Assembly (NCBI GenBank): GCA_013122435.1
Contig: WYDT01000006.1
Span: 248,001 to 312,000, forward strand
From: Chloroflexi bacterium AL-N1
Lineage (GTDB): Bacteria > Chloroflexota > Chloroflexia > Chloroflexales > Roseiflexaceae
Direction: 5' to 3'
Length of the DNA stretch: 64,000 nt
Positions 44,676 to 55,313 of the stretch are shown here, piece after piece. The number at the start of each line of letters is the position of its first letter. Within the stretch, counting starts at the first letter, position 1. Below the pieces are notes generated by a model, which was not told the DNA's origin, did not search any database, and saw only the letters and a list, made by a program, of their open reading frames with translations. The position numbers and the translations under genes are program-made.

Positions 44676-47653
44676 TATGAGTTCCTCTTAGGCGAAATAA
44701 ACAGCGTCGCAACACTGGCCACAATAGCACCGATTACAAAAAGTACCACAAACACAAGTAATCCCAAACGTAGCTGACCAGACTCTCGCGCAACCTGTGC
44801 AGCCCGTTCGTCTGATAAATCAGATAAGCTTTCGTAGGCAAGCGCCCCACGTTTACCAGCCAGGTAAAAGATATTATCTTCTTGTGTGTACGGCTGAATA
44901 ATGGGTGCGGTTTCCGCAGGCAATAAGAAAGCAAAAGGCATCTCTGGAACAGATGGACGCACTTGCTCCATCCAACCCTGCACATCGACAGGTTCATCAG
45001 CTAAGACAATAACCATCGACAGATCACTTAGCTCAGTAATTTCACGACCTGTGTCAAGCCCATTAACTAAGCCACTATTGGTCACATCATTGCCGGTAAA
45101 ATCAGAGGTAAACGCGCCACGGAAATCTTGACTAATCATTCGCAGTGCCAGTTCTCCCCCAGGTTTATATCCAAGCAAGACAAAATCCTCAGCCGCACCT
45201 CTATAACCCGCAGATGCAAGTTCATAACGTAAATTATAAGACAGTAGCGCTCCCTGAGGATCGGTACTAACCAACACAAATTTTACCTGCTGCTGAATAA
45301 GTTGTCCGAGCACTGCATTTTCAAGGGGACGAAGTTCACTAATTCGACGCGCGTCCCATTCATATCCAACCAGTACTACATCATCCGCAGTAAGCTGACT
45401 AAGTTGATCGAACAATGGCGCTGCACTGGGAACTTGTGGAGGCACCTGTAGCGTCGTAATCAAAGAGGGTGTTGCCAAGGCCCCAAGTAGCACGATAAGC
45501 AACACAAAATAGAGCATGCGTTCAACCCATACCCGTCGCCAAACACTTGGTAAGGGACGCTCCAGCGGAAGGGTACTGTCTGGAAATGGATCAGCCGCTA
45601 ACTTATCAAGTAAGGCTAATGCAGCAATTTGTGATGATGATCGCTCAGGAATCACAGGCGGAGCTATAGATACCGCAGGGGAGGTCACCGATGATACAGT
45701 AACAGTTTCCTCTTCCGTAGGACCCAGACGAGTCAACCAATCAAGAGAGCGCGCTTCAGCCGGATTCATATCCTGTTTTTTATCTTGTGCAGATCCACTC
45801 AACCACGCGGGCAGGTCGGTGCCACTCAGGAATTCACCCTCATCTCGTGTTGTATCGTCAGTGGAGGAAGAGGCTGTTGCCTCCTCAAACCAGTTTAGTG
45901 ACTCGGTCGGTGTTTCCTCAAGCGGTTTGGATGCGCTGACAGACTCTGTGTCATCAGATCTCGCCATAGGCTCATCCAACGATGCCCCACGGAGCCACTC
46001 AGGTAATGTCGTATCTGTTGGTTCATCTTGCAACCAAGGTGGCAAGCTATCACCTGATGCTGTATCTAACTCTGCTGGTGTACCTGCTTCAGGAGATCTG
46101 GGAGAAGCCCTATTATCTTGCTTTAACCAATCAGGCAGGGCATCGGTCGGGGTATTAGATTGTGCAGTACTATCTTCACCCTGAAAGAAATTGGATACAT
46201 CTGTGTCACCTGGCACTTCCGGTGGGGTGAAAGCATCCAGACTTGAAACATTTGCTGGAGGTACTGACATTGATGTATCAACATCAGAAACTTGTAACCA
46301 GGGCGGCAGATCATCTGATGAAGTGGGGGTATCGATAGGAGACGCATCACTTGAGGTTGTACCTGGCAAATCTGTTTTGAGCCATTCTGGAGCATCAGAC
46401 GAAACTGAGGGCTCCGACAAGTCATTTTGCAGCCAGTTTGGTACATCATCAGTTGTACTGTCCAGAGCAGGAAGTGTTTGTTCAACGTCCTGCAGCCAAC
46501 TCGGGACATCCTTAGCAGTATCTGCTAAGTTTGCCGGGGTGCCATCAATTCCCGCATCATTTGTATCTACTACAGGTTTATCGAAACTAAATGAGGAAGA
46601 ATCTCTCACTCCCAATTCAGGCGTATCAGGTTGGGAGGGAAAAGCAGCCTCATCATCAGCAGATGTGTCTCCAAGACTATTCAACCACGAGGGTGTATCA
46701 ACATCATTGAGCGATTCGCTTGATGGCGGAGCAGGTTGTGCAGCAACATCATCAAGCCAGGAGGATGTTGTACTGGTATCACTATCATCTGAAATGGTGT
46801 TCAGCCAATTTGGCGTATCATCAGAAGGTGTGGCAGCAGAAGACGGTGTAGCATCCTCAAATGTAAATGGCTCAACCGTGATGTCATCGGCAACATCACT
46901 CTCCATAACCTCGCGGACTTCATCCATAGGGATGTCACGCAACCACTCAGGCACACCTTCGCTTGTCTCAAGTCCCTCACCCTCCGGAGGCTTTTCAGCT
47001 TCATAGAGAGGTGGCATTGATGATTGCTGTTCTGCACGAGACACAAAGTTACTCGTAACCTCGGCTGAAGATGGTTCACTAGAGGGAAGAGTCTGATCAG
47101 TACTGAATGGAGTATCAAACGATTGTCCGGCAGAGGGTAAGCTTTGATCAGTACTAGGTGAACTTTTAGACGGCTGCCCAACCTCTGTTTCATCAGAAAA
47201 CCCACGAAGCCACTCAGGCACACCATCTGAAGAAGTATCTGTAGAATCTTGCGTAAAAGCTTGTGGTTTCTGTAGCGACTCATTCGCAGGTTCTAATGGT
47301 TGTGGCGTATCGCTCAGCCAACTGGGTAATCCCTGCTGCTCGTCTTTGGAGTCTGCAACCGGCGAATTGATTGGCTCATCACGTAACCAATCAGGCAGGG
47401 ACCCGGGAGTGTCTAGACTATTATTGTCATTCACATCTCCCTGCAACCATGCTGGTAAAGGTTCCTCAGATACCTCACTATGTGATGTTGGTGGTGTGTC
47501 AGAAAGGTCATGCAACCAGGAAGGTGTCTGGTCTTCTTCGGCTGCAATTATTGGTGTCACAAAAGATGAAGGCGCACCATCAGGTTGTGGTGGGAGTGGA
47601 ACACCACGTAGCCACGGTGGCAGATTTGAGTTGTTAGCGGGATCGTGGCTCAT
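44675..47653 (-). CDS. Large acidic membrane protein with 17 P-x-W-L motifs
   Basis: Protein of 992 residues that I do not recognise. Residues 1 to about 680 are low-complexity, acidic and Ser/Thr/Asp-rich, with repeated motifs of the form (L/V/T/A)-P-x-W-L followed by acidic or polar residues. I count 17 P-x-W-L plus SSWL, LDWL and LNWF variants. Then a membrane helix near 715-735, a globular part of about 200 residues (FVLVSTDPQGALLSYNLRYE, VVLVGYEWDARRISEL), and a second helix near 965-985 with a basic tail. The repeats are presumably cytoplasmic and could dock a partner. The ATG at 47653 is preferred over the upstream TTG, but the ribosome binding site is weak. It is coupled to the next gene by TAATG. 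Confidence 0.75.
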   Translation of the reverse strand: MSHDPANNSNLPPWLRGVPLPPQPDGAPSSFVTPIIAAEEDQTPSWLHDLSDTPPTSHSEVSEEPLPAWLQGDVNDNNSLDTPGSLPDWLRDEPINSPVADSKDEQQGLPSWLSDTPQPLEPANESLQKPQAFTQDSTDTSSDGVPEWLRGFSDETEVGQPSKSSPSTDQSLPSAGQSFDTPFSTDQTLPSSEPSSAEVTSNFVSRAEQQSSMPPLYEAEKPPEGEGLETSEGVPEWLRDIPMDEVREVMESDVADDITVEPFTFEDATPSSAATPSDDTPNWLNTISDDSDTSTTSSWLDDVAAQPAPPSSESLNDVDTPSWLNSLGDTSADDEAAFPSQPDTPELGVRDSSSFSFDKPVVDTNDAGIDGTPANLADTAKDVPSWLQDVEQTLPALDSTTDDVPNWLQNDLSEPSVSSDAPEWLKTDLPGTTSSDASPIDTPTSSDDLPPWLQVSDVDTSMSVPPANVSSLDAFTPPEVPGDTDVSNFFQGEDSTAQSNTPTDALPDWLKQDNRASPRSPEAGTPAELDTASGDSLPPWLQDEPTDTTLPEWLRGASLDEPMARSDDTESVSASKPLEETPTESLNWFEEATASSSTDDTTRDEGEFLSGTDLPAWLSGSAQDKKQDMNPAEARSLDWLTRLGPTEEETVTVSSVTSPAVSIAPPVIPERSSSQIAALALLDKLAADPFPDSTLPLERPLPSVWRRVWVERMLYFVLLIVLLGALATPSLITTLQVPPQVPSAAPLFDQLSQLTADDVVLVGYEWDARRISELRPLENAVLGQLIQQQVKFVLVSTDPQGALLSYNLRYELASAGYRGAAEDFVLLGYKPGGELALRMISQDFRGAFTSDFTGNDVTNSGLVNGLDTGREITELSDLSMVIVLADEPVDVQGWMEQVRPSVPEMPFAFLLPAETAPIIQPYTQEDNIFYLAGKRGALAYESLSDLSDERAAQVARESGQLRLGLLVFVVLFVIGAIVASVATLFISPKRNS

Positions 47654-47657
47654 GTAA

Positions 47658-48356
47658 CTACCGATCAAGATAAGGCTGATCGAACCCCAACAGGATGCGA
47701 ACGCCAGCTACCAAAGCACCAAGGGCAACACCTATCAGCAAACCCCGCGCTCCGGCAAGAACTACAAAATTTTCTATCCATTGTACACTATCACGCAGTA
47801 CTGGCAACTCACCAACTTCAGGAACAGCAGCGATTGTCAACACAACCAATGCAACACCAATGATCACTAGTGCATCAGTAGTTCGACGCTGTAAGGCACG
47901 CAAAGCTGCACTGAGGCTAAAGAAAGCCAGTAGTGCGAGAAAGGATGCTGCAAGTGGCTGGTAAATAGCGGTAAACAACGTCTGAATGGGGGGATCAATC
48001 AAAGTTGGAGGAAATTGGCCCTGGCCTAAAACTGTCCAGGTCCATGTTCCATCTTCATCAAGCCCCACCCCTGCAATAGTTCCACTAATAATCACAATCA
48101 GCATAGAAACAAGCAAGATGAGGCTATAGCCCCAATCAGCTTGTCGCTGCCACACACGATTGAAGTGGCTAGCCGATATGCTCAGCAATCCAACAACCAG
48201 TGCAAATGCTGCTAGTAATGCTGCCCAGTTAATGAGCATTAATGCAATCTGGTCAATATCTGGGACACTTACTGCGAAGTCGACCAAAACAATCAAACCA
48301 GCTACACCAGCGATGATGGTCGCAATTAAACGTTTAGGATCGCGAAAAAACGACAT
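47658..48356 (-). CDS. Polytopic membrane protein (unknown family)
   Basis: Protein of 232 residues with about six hydrophobic helices, including YSLILLVSMLIVIISGT and GLLIGVALGALVAGVRILL, and a larger outside loop with DEDGTWTWTVLGQGQ. I see no family signature. It lies four bases before the start of the repeat protein and 22 bases after the DUF6754-like gene. The ATG at 48356 is chosen without a good ribosome binding site, so the start is uncertain. Confidence 0.72.
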   Translation of the reverse strand: MSFFRDPKRLIATIIAGVAGLIVLVDFAVSVPDIDQIALMLINWAALLAAFALVVGLLSISASHFNRVWQRQADWGYSLILLVSMLIVIISGTIAGVGLDEDGTWTWTVLGQGQFPPTLIDPPIQTLFTAIYQPLAASFLALLAFFSLSAALRALQRRTTDALVIIGVALVVLTIAAVPEVGELPVLRDSVQWIENFVVLAGARGLLIGVALGALVAGVRILLGFDQPYLDR

Positions 48357-48378
48357 ATTATTCGAGTCTAAATACAAC

Positions 48379-49155
48379 TTATAAGGGAATCGGAATACCT
48401 GCTATTGCGATTAAAAGCAAAATAATAAGTATTACAATAACAACCGTTCGTAGAATATCTTGTGTCATCAAGCGAGCTTGTGGCGCGGGTGAACGTGACA
48501 AATAGGCCTCAGCTGCGAATATTTCCTCACCAATCAGCACACCATCAGCCGACAAATAAACCAAGGGCAACGATTGTGATGTAGTGGCCCCAGCAACCTG
48601 TGGAACACCCTGTTGGGCACCGATCTCACCTACAAGAAGAAATTCCTGGCCAAAACTCCCAATGAGTTGACTGGCCTCGAGGCGCTGTCGTCCGTAGAGT
48701 GCTGCAATACCTGATGCATATGCAAGAGGATCTTGGTGAGCAATAAGCTGCACATTTGCAGGATCATAATCTTGACCAAAACCAGCTCGTTGATATGCTT
48801 GACGCAAAAACCCTCGTAATGCCAGATGCGCCACCGCATCTCCACTACTTGCCAGTATTGGAGCCCCATTGAGGGAAGCTTCTGTAGACACACGTTCTGC
48901 AGCCAGTAGACCTGCGACGGTTTCAACAGTAGTTGAACGACTTCCGATTGATCCGCTTCCTGGAGATAAATGAATGGCACGACCAGTCTCTGCACCCCGC
49001 TCAAGTGCTCGACGCACAATCTCCAATGCCGGCAACGGGCGGCGGTAGGTTGGTAATTTACCAGCCATAGCCCGTGCATGGTGCAGCAAGGTAAGTATCA
49101 TGACCAAAAGGACAATGATCAATAGAAGGATTGTTTCTGAAGATATTTGATCCAT
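48379..49155 (-). CDS. DUF6754-like membrane protein
   Basis: Protein of 258 residues with one helix at about 6-26 and one near the C-terminus (about 238-256), enclosing a soluble domain. The soluble part includes HLSPGSGSIGSRSTTVETVAG, a DPLAYASGIAALY block and LIGSFGQEFLLVGEIG. This arrangement matches what I know of DUF6754, a family in Chloroflexota of unknown function; assignment is from memory of the pattern. It is first in the five-gene cluster with the MutL-like ATPase. Confidence 0.72.
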   Translation of the reverse strand: MDQISSETILLLIIVLLVMILTLLHHARAMAGKLPTYRRPLPALEIVRRALERGAETGRAIHLSPGSGSIGSRSTTVETVAGLLAAERVSTEASLNGAPILASSGDAVAHLALRGFLRQAYQRAGFGQDYDPANVQLIAHQDPLAYASGIAALYGRQRLEASQLIGSFGQEFLLVGEIGAQQGVPQVAGATTSQSLPLVYLSADGVLIGEEIFAAEAYLSRSPAPQARLMTQDILRTVVIVILIILLLIAIAGIPIPL

Positions 49156-49230
49156 CGGCGAGCCTCGTACAATTCTTTACAACGGCGAGCCGTATAACGG
49201 TTTCGAGTGTAACGCAAAAGGATCTGTTTG

Positions 49231-49476
49231 TCAACACTCTTGACGCTTGACGAGATTCTGTAACACTATCCATCCCTCTTCATCACTCAACACTGTTGCA
49301 TAATCGCGCCATCGACCATATGGGGTAAACGGACGGACAAAGAGTACTACTTGACTGGCTAAAAACCCTACTGGCATAACAATATCTAGCAACACCTGCA
49401 TAGGGGTTAATAGACGTTGGCGTGTAGCAAAAGCCACTAAAGTATTCAACAACTCTTCTTGGTAGTGTTTTTCCAT
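49231..49476 (-). CDS. Small conserved-looking protein of unknown function
   Basis: An 81-residue product with no recognised domain; a hydrophobic segment (PVGFLASQVVLFVRPFTP) lies in the middle and the end is rich in charged residues. Its ATG overlaps the dtd stop (TAATG) and AGAGGA lies about eight bases upstream, which supports a real, coupled gene. Confidence 0.6.
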   Translation of the reverse strand: MEKHYQEELLNTLVAFATRQRLLTPMQVLLDIVMPVGFLASQVVLFVRPFTPYGRWRDYATVLSDEEGWIVLQNLVKRQEC

Positions 49477-49946
49477 TATGATGTTCCTCTACGTGATTCA
49501 CGAAACGTTGCACTATCTAGTGTAATAGTGACGGGACCATCATTCACCAACGCAACCTTCATATGTGCACCAAATATGCCTGTGGCGACAAACAATCCTT
49601 TTTTTCGTAGGGATTCAAGAAATGTTTCAACAAGTGGCACAGCCTGCTCAGGTGGTGCTGCACCAGCAAAGCTAGGGCGACGACCCTTACGAGTATCAGC
49701 ATACAGGGTGAATTGCGAAACAACGAGTATGCCTCCACCAACATCCTGCACAGATAAGTTAAATCGACCATCTTCATCAGAAAAGATGCGTAACGTTGCT
49801 GTTTTCTCGGCTAGTAAAGATGCTTCTGCAGCGCTATCTTCAGCACCAATACCTAAGAGAACAAGTAATCCTTGCTCAATCTGCCCAACCACATTATTCG
49901 CAACCATTACTGATGCTTCACTGACTCGTTGAATGACCACTCGCAT
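49476..49946 (-). CDS. dtd: D-aminoacyl-tRNA deacylase
   Basis: Cytosolic proofreading enzyme that removes D-amino acids from tRNA, 156 residues. Motifs [13 protein letters not shown], the catalytic [17 protein letters not shown], and [11 protein letters not shown] at the C-terminal side match the DTD family. All key positions appear intact. It follows the PIN/TRAM protein by 37 bases on the same strand and overlaps the small gene downstream. Confidence 0.95.
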   Translation of the reverse strand: MRVVIQRVSEASVMVANNVVGQIEQGLLVLLGIGAEDSAAEASLLAEKTATLRIFSDEDGRFNLSVQDVGGGILVVSQFTLYADTRKGRRPSFAGAAPPEQAVPLVETFLESLRKKGLFVATGIFGAHMKVALVNDGPVTITLDSATFRESRRGTS

Positions 49947-49983
49947 AAATCACACAAAATGCAATACAATAGATACTAAAATA

Positions 49984-51060
49984 CTATTCTTCGCTACCAT
50001 TGTGCAGCTGTGCAAACACAATACGGCCTGTTTGAGTTTGATATACCCGCGTCACCGTTGCCGAAACTGTCTGCCCTATGAGTTCTCGTGCATCCTCCAC
50101 GACGATCATGGTTCCATCATCAAGAAAGGAAATACCCTGTTCTCGCTCTCTTCCGATATCGCGTATCATGACATGCAAATCTTGCCCAGGGACCACCGGA
50201 GGGCGGACTGCATCTGCCAATTGATTGAGATTCAGCACTTTTACACCCTGCAGATCAGCAACACGCCCCAGGTTATAGTCATTTGTAATGACTGGACAGC
50301 AATACTGACGAGCCAAGACTATGAGTTTATCATCGACTGGCTGTGCTCCATCAATATCAACATCAATAACCTCTATGAACATTACGGCTTCTTTCTGCAT
50401 CACATTGAGCATTTCTAAGCCACGACGTCCTTTGCTACGACGTGCATCATCTGCTGAGTCTGCCAGAGTCTGAAGTTCATTCAAGACAAATCTTGGAACA
50501 AGTAATGTTCCTTCAATAAAGCCCGTTTGACTAACATTTGCAATGCGTCCATCAATAATTGCTGATGTATCAACTAGATAGTGTGCCTGTTTTTCTGTTT
50601 CCGTGGCCTGTTGTGGTATGACGATGGGCATTTTACGCAATGATTGTAACAAACCCCCAAGCTCTTTTCTACGTGCTGAGAAGAGTACAGCACCAAAATA
50701 ACCCAGCGCAATTGCAGCGATTATTGGTAGAAACTGTCCAAAAGGAGCGGGAAGATAGCCAAGAGGCACAGCTAACAACAGGGCAAAAATAAGTCCAAGT
50801 AATGAACCAAACACCACTGCAGTCAGCTCAGTGATCGAAATTCTTTTAACATACTGGATACCTTCTTGGATTGGTTCCAAAGTCCAATGATGAGTTGTTA
50901 GGAGGCCCAAACCAGCACCCGCTAATGCCAAGAGTACTGTCGCTCGCACCTCAGTTGGACTCGTTGGTGAATTTGAAAGTGCCTGCCCAATACTTGCACC
51001 AATATAGGCCAATACTAACATACCGGCAATCCGTACCAGGAAGTTTAAGCTAACTTTCAT
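49984..51060 (-). CDS. PIN/TRAM-domain membrane protein (YacL-like)
   Basis: Protein of 358 residues with several N-terminal helices (about 5-140), a PIN nuclease-type domain (YLVDTSAIIDGRIANVSQTG near 182 and LVPRFVLNELQTLADSAD, with conserved acids), and a TRAM domain at the end (GQTVSATVTRVYQTQTGRIV). This matches the YacL/integral-membrane PIN/TRAM family commonly next to radA. Its ATG overlaps the radA stop (ATGA), so translation is coupled. An RNA-related function is inferred from domains only. Confidence 0.9.
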   Translation of the reverse strand: MKVSLNFLVRIAGMLVLAYIGASIGQALSNSPTSPTEVRATVLLALAGAGLGLLTTHHWTLEPIQEGIQYVKRISITELTAVVFGSLLGLIFALLLAVPLGYLPAPFGQFLPIIAAIALGYFGAVLFSARRKELGGLLQSLRKMPIVIPQQATETEKQAHYLVDTSAIIDGRIANVSQTGFIEGTLLVPRFVLNELQTLADSADDARRSKGRRGLEMLNVMQKEAVMFIEVIDVDIDGAQPVDDKLIVLARQYCCPVITNDYNLGRVADLQGVKVLNLNQLADAVRPPVVPGQDLHVMIRDIGREREQGISFLDDGTMIVVEDARELIGQTVSATVTRVYQTQTGRIVFAQLHNGSEE

Positions 51061-52427
51061 TGATCACCATCAAGAGCTTGGTCAATTGCCTCTATGACTG
51101 AACGAACTTCCGTTACTGCCAACTGATCAATCGGCACTGATGCTGCAGTGCTTGGGATAAGTGACATCGTAAAGCCTAATTTAGCAGCCTCCCCCATACG
51201 ACGCTCAATCTGACTGATATTGCGTAGCTCTCCTGAGAGACCAACTTCCCCAACCAATACCAGATTTGATTTTACACGTTGGTTTCGGTATGAAGAGGCA
51301 ATGGCAACAGCCACAGCGAGATCGGCAGCCGGTTCCGTGATACGCAAACCACCAACTACATTAACATAGACATCCTGGCTAAATAAAGGAAAGCCCGCGC
51401 GCTTGCTCAACACTGCAATAATCACTAAGAGACGGTTCATATCAAAGCCATTGACCGTACGTCGCGGTTGTGCACTGGCCGTATTAGCCGTTAGTGCCTG
51501 CACCTCAACCAAAATAGGTCGTGTCCCCTCAAGCGTGACAGCAACTGTCGAACCAGGAGTGTCAGCATTGCGTTCAGATAGAAACACTTGAGATGGATTA
51601 GAGACCTCAGCCATACCATCTTGTGTCATCTCAAAAACGCCTACTTCATTGGTTGACCCAAAACGGTTTTTCACACTTCGTAGCAAGCGATACTGGTGAA
51701 ATCGATCACCTTCTAAGTATAGTACTGTATCTACAATATGCTCAAGCACACGCGGTCCAGCAATAGCACCCTCTTTTGTGACATGACCGACAATAAAGAT
51801 TGGAATACCTGATTCTTTTGCCAGTCGAAGTAGGCGTAGCGCCCCTTCACGCACTTGGCTCACACTACCAGCAGCAGACGAAATATCTTCCAGATAAACT
51901 GTTTGAATAGAATCAACGATTGCCAATCTGGGGCGAAGTGTATCAATTTGTTGCAAAATAATATCTAGATTAGTTTCACCCAAAACATATAATTCTTTGG
52001 AAGTCAATCCCATTCGATCCGAACGCAACTTAATCTGTTGGGGAGACTCTTCAGCCGAAACATACAGTGATTGGCCGATCTGATTTGCGAATTGCGCTGC
52101 TACTTGTGTGAGCAGAGTCGATTTACCGATGCCTGGATCTCCTCCGATCAACACCACACTGCCAGGGACTAAACCACCACCTAAAACACGTGTCAACTCA
52201 GTTCCCAATACAGGTAATCTGGCAAATTCACCAGAAGCTACTTCGCTCAACGGTATAGCACGATTTGCTGCAGTATTGCTTTTCAACTTAGAGCGTGATA
52301 TTGAGTCTTTGCGTTCAACATGCTCTACTAAACTATCCCATGTATTACACTCAGGACAACGCCCCATCCAACGTGTATGGTGTGCGCCACACTGCTGACA
52401 GATATAAACGGTGCGTGCTTTTGGCAT
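51057..52427 (-). CDS. radA: DNA repair protein RadA/Sms
   Basis: RecA-like protein that processes recombination intermediates, 456 residues. Features in order are the zinc finger CQQCGAHHTRWMGRCPEC, the P-loop GGDPGIGKSTLL near 88-99, the RadA-specific KNRFG motif at about 250, and a C-terminal Lon-like domain (FPLFSQDVYVNVVGGLRITEP, GEVGLSGELRNI). All signatures are intact. It is followed by the PIN/TRAM gene, a widespread pairing. Confidence 0.97.
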   Translation of the reverse strand: MPKARTVYICQQCGAHHTRWMGRCPECNTWDSLVEHVERKDSISRSKLKSNTAANRAIPLSEVASGEFARLPVLGTELTRVLGGGLVPGSVVLIGGDPGIGKSTLLTQVAAQFANQIGQSLYVSAEESPQQIKLRSDRMGLTSKELYVLGETNLDIILQQIDTLRPRLAIVDSIQTVYLEDISSAAGSVSQVREGALRLLRLAKESGIPIFIVGHVTKEGAIAGPRVLEHIVDTVLYLEGDRFHQYRLLRSVKNRFGSTNEVGVFEMTQDGMAEVSNPSQVFLSERNADTPGSTVAVTLEGTRPILVEVQALTANTASAQPRRTVNGFDMNRLLVIIAVLSKRAGFPLFSQDVYVNVVGGLRITEPAADLAVAVAIASSYRNQRVKSNLVLVGEVGLSGELRNISQIERRMGEAAKLGFTMSLIPSTAASVPIDQLAVTEVRSVIEAIDQALDGDQ

Positions 52428-52567
52428 CTCTGTTTCTCTCGATACATACCTTCAAAACAACGTGCAGAATAGTACAGTTTTAAGCTTTATGCTCAGTTAG
52501 ATCACTTGTGTCATTATACCACGAAGGAATCATGTCAACACAGATGGTTAACATCTTTAAGAATAGA

Positions 52568-52597
52568 GAAAGCCACAAGCAAGTGCTCGTGGCTTTC
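52568..52597 (-). terminator. Rho-independent-like terminator after clpC
   Basis: On the minus strand GAAAGCCAC and GTGGCTTTC form a perfect 9-base stem, 21 bases after the clpC stop, followed by a TC-rich stretch. Confidence 0.65.
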
Positions 52598-52618
52598 CCA
52601 AATCAGACACTAACAATA

Positions 52619-55135
52619 CTATGCAATCGCATCGGCCTCTTCTTCAACCGGATCGTCGACCTCACGTACCGGACGTAACCGAAGAAATACTTCGCCGTTC
52701 TCCAATGTCGCAGTATCTACCACAACAACGTCACCCTGACGGAAACGTGCTTCCAATACACCCTCAGATAGTGGATCTTCAATCAGGTTTGTGATGATTC
52801 GGCGTAGCGGTCGCGCACCAAAGGCTGGATCATATCCACGCTTGCCAAGCAACTCATAACCATCATCACGGACATCGAGCATAATTCCGTGCTCTTTGAG
52901 CTGAACTTCCACACGCGACAGCATAATCGATGCAATTTGACGAATTTCTTCGTTGGTCAACGGATGGAAGATAATCTTGGCATCAACGCGATTGAGGAAT
53001 TCGGGTCTGAACATCTGCTTCAAAGCATCATCAACCTTTTTGCGAACATCATCACCATCAAGATCGGCTCCACTGTTGGAAAAACCAATTTTTGATGCGC
53101 GACGAATGTGTTCGGTCCCGACGTTTGAAGTCATGATAATGACCGTGTTACGAAAATCGACCCGGCGGCCTTTACCATCAGTCAGATTGCCATCTTCAAG
53201 AACCTGTAACAACAGATTAAAGGCATCTGGATGAGCTTTCTCAATCTCATCAAAGAGGACGACAGAATATGGTTTACGTCGTACCGCATCTGTTAATTGG
53301 CCACCTTCACCATACCCGACATATCCAGGAGGGGAACCAACAAGCCGTGACGTGGTATGTCGTTCCTGAAACTCCGACATGTCAATTTTGATCAACTGAT
53401 CTTCAGAGCCAAACATAAACTCCGCGAGCGTTTTTGCCAGTTCTGTCTTTCCAACGCCTGTAGGTCCAAGGAAAATAAACGAGCCAATAGGTCGTTTGGG
53501 ATCTTTCAGACCAGCCCGTGCTCTACGAACAGCTTTTGAAACAGTAACAATGGCTTCCTGTTGACCGATAACTCGACCATGTAGAAATTCTTCCATCTTG
53601 AGAAGACGTGCTGTCTCATCACCCTTGAGGCGTTGAACGGGAATCCCGGTCCACATAGCCACCACATCAGCAATATCTTCTTCTGTCACATATGGACGTT
53701 CTGTAATGCGTGATTCAGAATCAATACCCATTTCACTTTCGATTTGATTAATACGCGCGAGCATATGATCTTCACGCTCACTCAGATCAGAAGCAAAATC
53801 ATACTGTTGAGCCTCTAGTGCCGCTTCACGCTCTTTGCGAATTGCCTCCAGACCACGAAGAGCATCACGTAAAGATGGTGGTGTCGCAGAACGCGTCATC
53901 CGGACCCGAGCAGCGGCTTCATCTATAAGATCAATTGCTTTATCCGGTAGAAATCGATCAGGAACGTATCTTGCAGATAAATACGCTGCAGCCTTGATCG
54001 ACTCATCTGCAATTTGCAACTGATGGAAATCTTCATAACGGTTTTTGATACCGCGGAGAATTTCAATGGTTTCTTCTATGATAGGTTCTTCAACCATAAC
54101 AGGTTGAAATCGACGTTCTAAGGCAGCATCACGCTCTATATATTTACGATACTCATCAAGTGTAGTTGCCCCAATAGTTTGAAATTCACCACGTGAAAGC
54201 GCTGGCTTCAAAATGTTAGCAGCATCCAGAGTACCTTCCGCCCCACCGGCACCAATAATAGTATGGAATTCATCGATAAACAGGATACAACGTGTTTCAC
54301 GAATTTCGTCTACCACACGCTTTAAGCGCTCCTCGAACTGGCCTCGATACTTGGTTCCAGCAACTAATGCACCCATATCCAGTGTTACGACCCGCTTGCC
54401 TTTGATGCTATCAGGAACTTCGCCAGCAATGATCCGTTGAGCCAATCCTTCGACAATCGCAGTCTTCCCAACACCAGGTTCACCGATAAGGGCAGGGTTG
54501 TTTTTGTTGCGACGTGAAAGAATTTGAATAACTCTATCAATCTCATTCTGTCGGCCAATCACAGGATCAAGACGCCCTGCCTCAGCCATTTCCGTCAGAT
54601 CAGTACCGAGGGCATCAAGATATGGAGTCTTACTTTGCCTCTGCGATGGTGAACTGGCAGCAGTTCGCTCCACGCTGCTACTGGTGGTTCCCTGACGCAC
54701 CACACGCATCACCTGCGTACGAATCTGCTCCAGCGACACACCCATAATATCTAGGACACCTGTTGCAACACCTTCACCATTTCGCACCAAACCCAGCAAC
54801 AAATGTTCTGTACCTATATAATGGTGATTCAAGCGTTTTGCTTCATCAACAGCATACTCAATCACCTTTTTTGCACGAGCAGTTAGATCTTGGTCTTGCC
54901 GTGCTGGTCCTTCACCAACCCCGACAATAAACTCAACGGCATGACGGGCTTGAGCGAGTTTTACCCCAAGATCATCAAGTACACGCGCAGCAACACCCTC
55001 ACCTTCACGGATTAGACCGAGCAATATATGCTCAGTTCCAATATATGGATGATTAAAAGCACGTGCCTCTTCTGTCGCAAGTTGTAAGACTTGTTTCGCT
55101 CTTTTCGTAAACTTATCAAATGCCCGATCGGACAT
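52619..55135 (-). CDS. clpC: ClpC-type AAA+ chaperone/protease subunit
   Basis: Hsp100 ATPase that feeds substrates to ClpP, 838 residues. It has an N-terminal domain with two Clp repeats (starting [15 protein letters not shown] and [15 protein letters not shown]), D1 with Walker [15 protein letters not shown] near 215, a UVR-like coiled insert, D2 with [14 protein letters not shown] near 555, and the YGDGxL-type loop expected ([21 protein letters not shown]). The ATG at 55135 follows GGAG by seven bases; longer frames lack this. It is separated from the S1 gene upstream by 178 bases. Confidence 0.96.
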   Translation of the reverse strand: MSDRAFDKFTKRAKQVLQLATEEARAFNHPYIGTEHILLGLIREGEGVAARVLDDLGVKLAQARHAVEFIVGVGEGPARQDQDLTARAKKVIEYAVDEAKRLNHHYIGTEHLLLGLVRNGEGVATGVLDIMGVSLEQIRTQVMRVVRQGTTSSSVERTAASSPSQRQSKTPYLDALGTDLTEMAEAGRLDPVIGRQNEIDRVIQILSRRNKNNPALIGEPGVGKTAIVEGLAQRIIAGEVPDSIKGKRVVTLDMGALVAGTKYRGQFEERLKRVVDEIRETRCILFIDEFHTIIGAGGAEGTLDAANILKPALSRGEFQTIGATTLDEYRKYIERDAALERRFQPVMVEEPIIEETIEILRGIKNRYEDFHQLQIADESIKAAAYLSARYVPDRFLPDKAIDLIDEAAARVRMTRSATPPSLRDALRGLEAIRKEREAALEAQQYDFASDLSEREDHMLARINQIESEMGIDSESRITERPYVTEEDIADVVAMWTGIPVQRLKGDETARLLKMEEFLHGRVIGQQEAIVTVSKAVRRARAGLKDPKRPIGSFIFLGPTGVGKTELAKTLAEFMFGSEDQLIKIDMSEFQERHTTSRLVGSPPGYVGYGEGGQLTDAVRRKPYSVVLFDEIEKAHPDAFNLLLQVLEDGNLTDGKGRRVDFRNTVIIMTSNVGTEHIRRASKIGFSNSGADLDGDDVRKKVDDALKQMFRPEFLNRVDAKIIFHPLTNEEIRQIASIMLSRVEVQLKEHGIMLDVRDDGYELLGKRGYDPAFGARPLRRIITNLIEDPLSEGVLEARFRQGDVVVVDTATLENGEVFLRLRPVREVDDPVEEEADAIA

Positions 55136-55313
55136 AACCATACTCCAAACTAGCTCACAAGAGCCCACTTTGTCGGATACGTCGCCAGCTCACAAGATAC
55201 AGCACAGATCTTATATTTGTACATTATAACGTGAAATAGCCATACCATGAACTTGCGCACTAAAGCAGTCGAAAGACCGCAACGATAAGTAATGATTCAG
55301 AATTACATCATAA

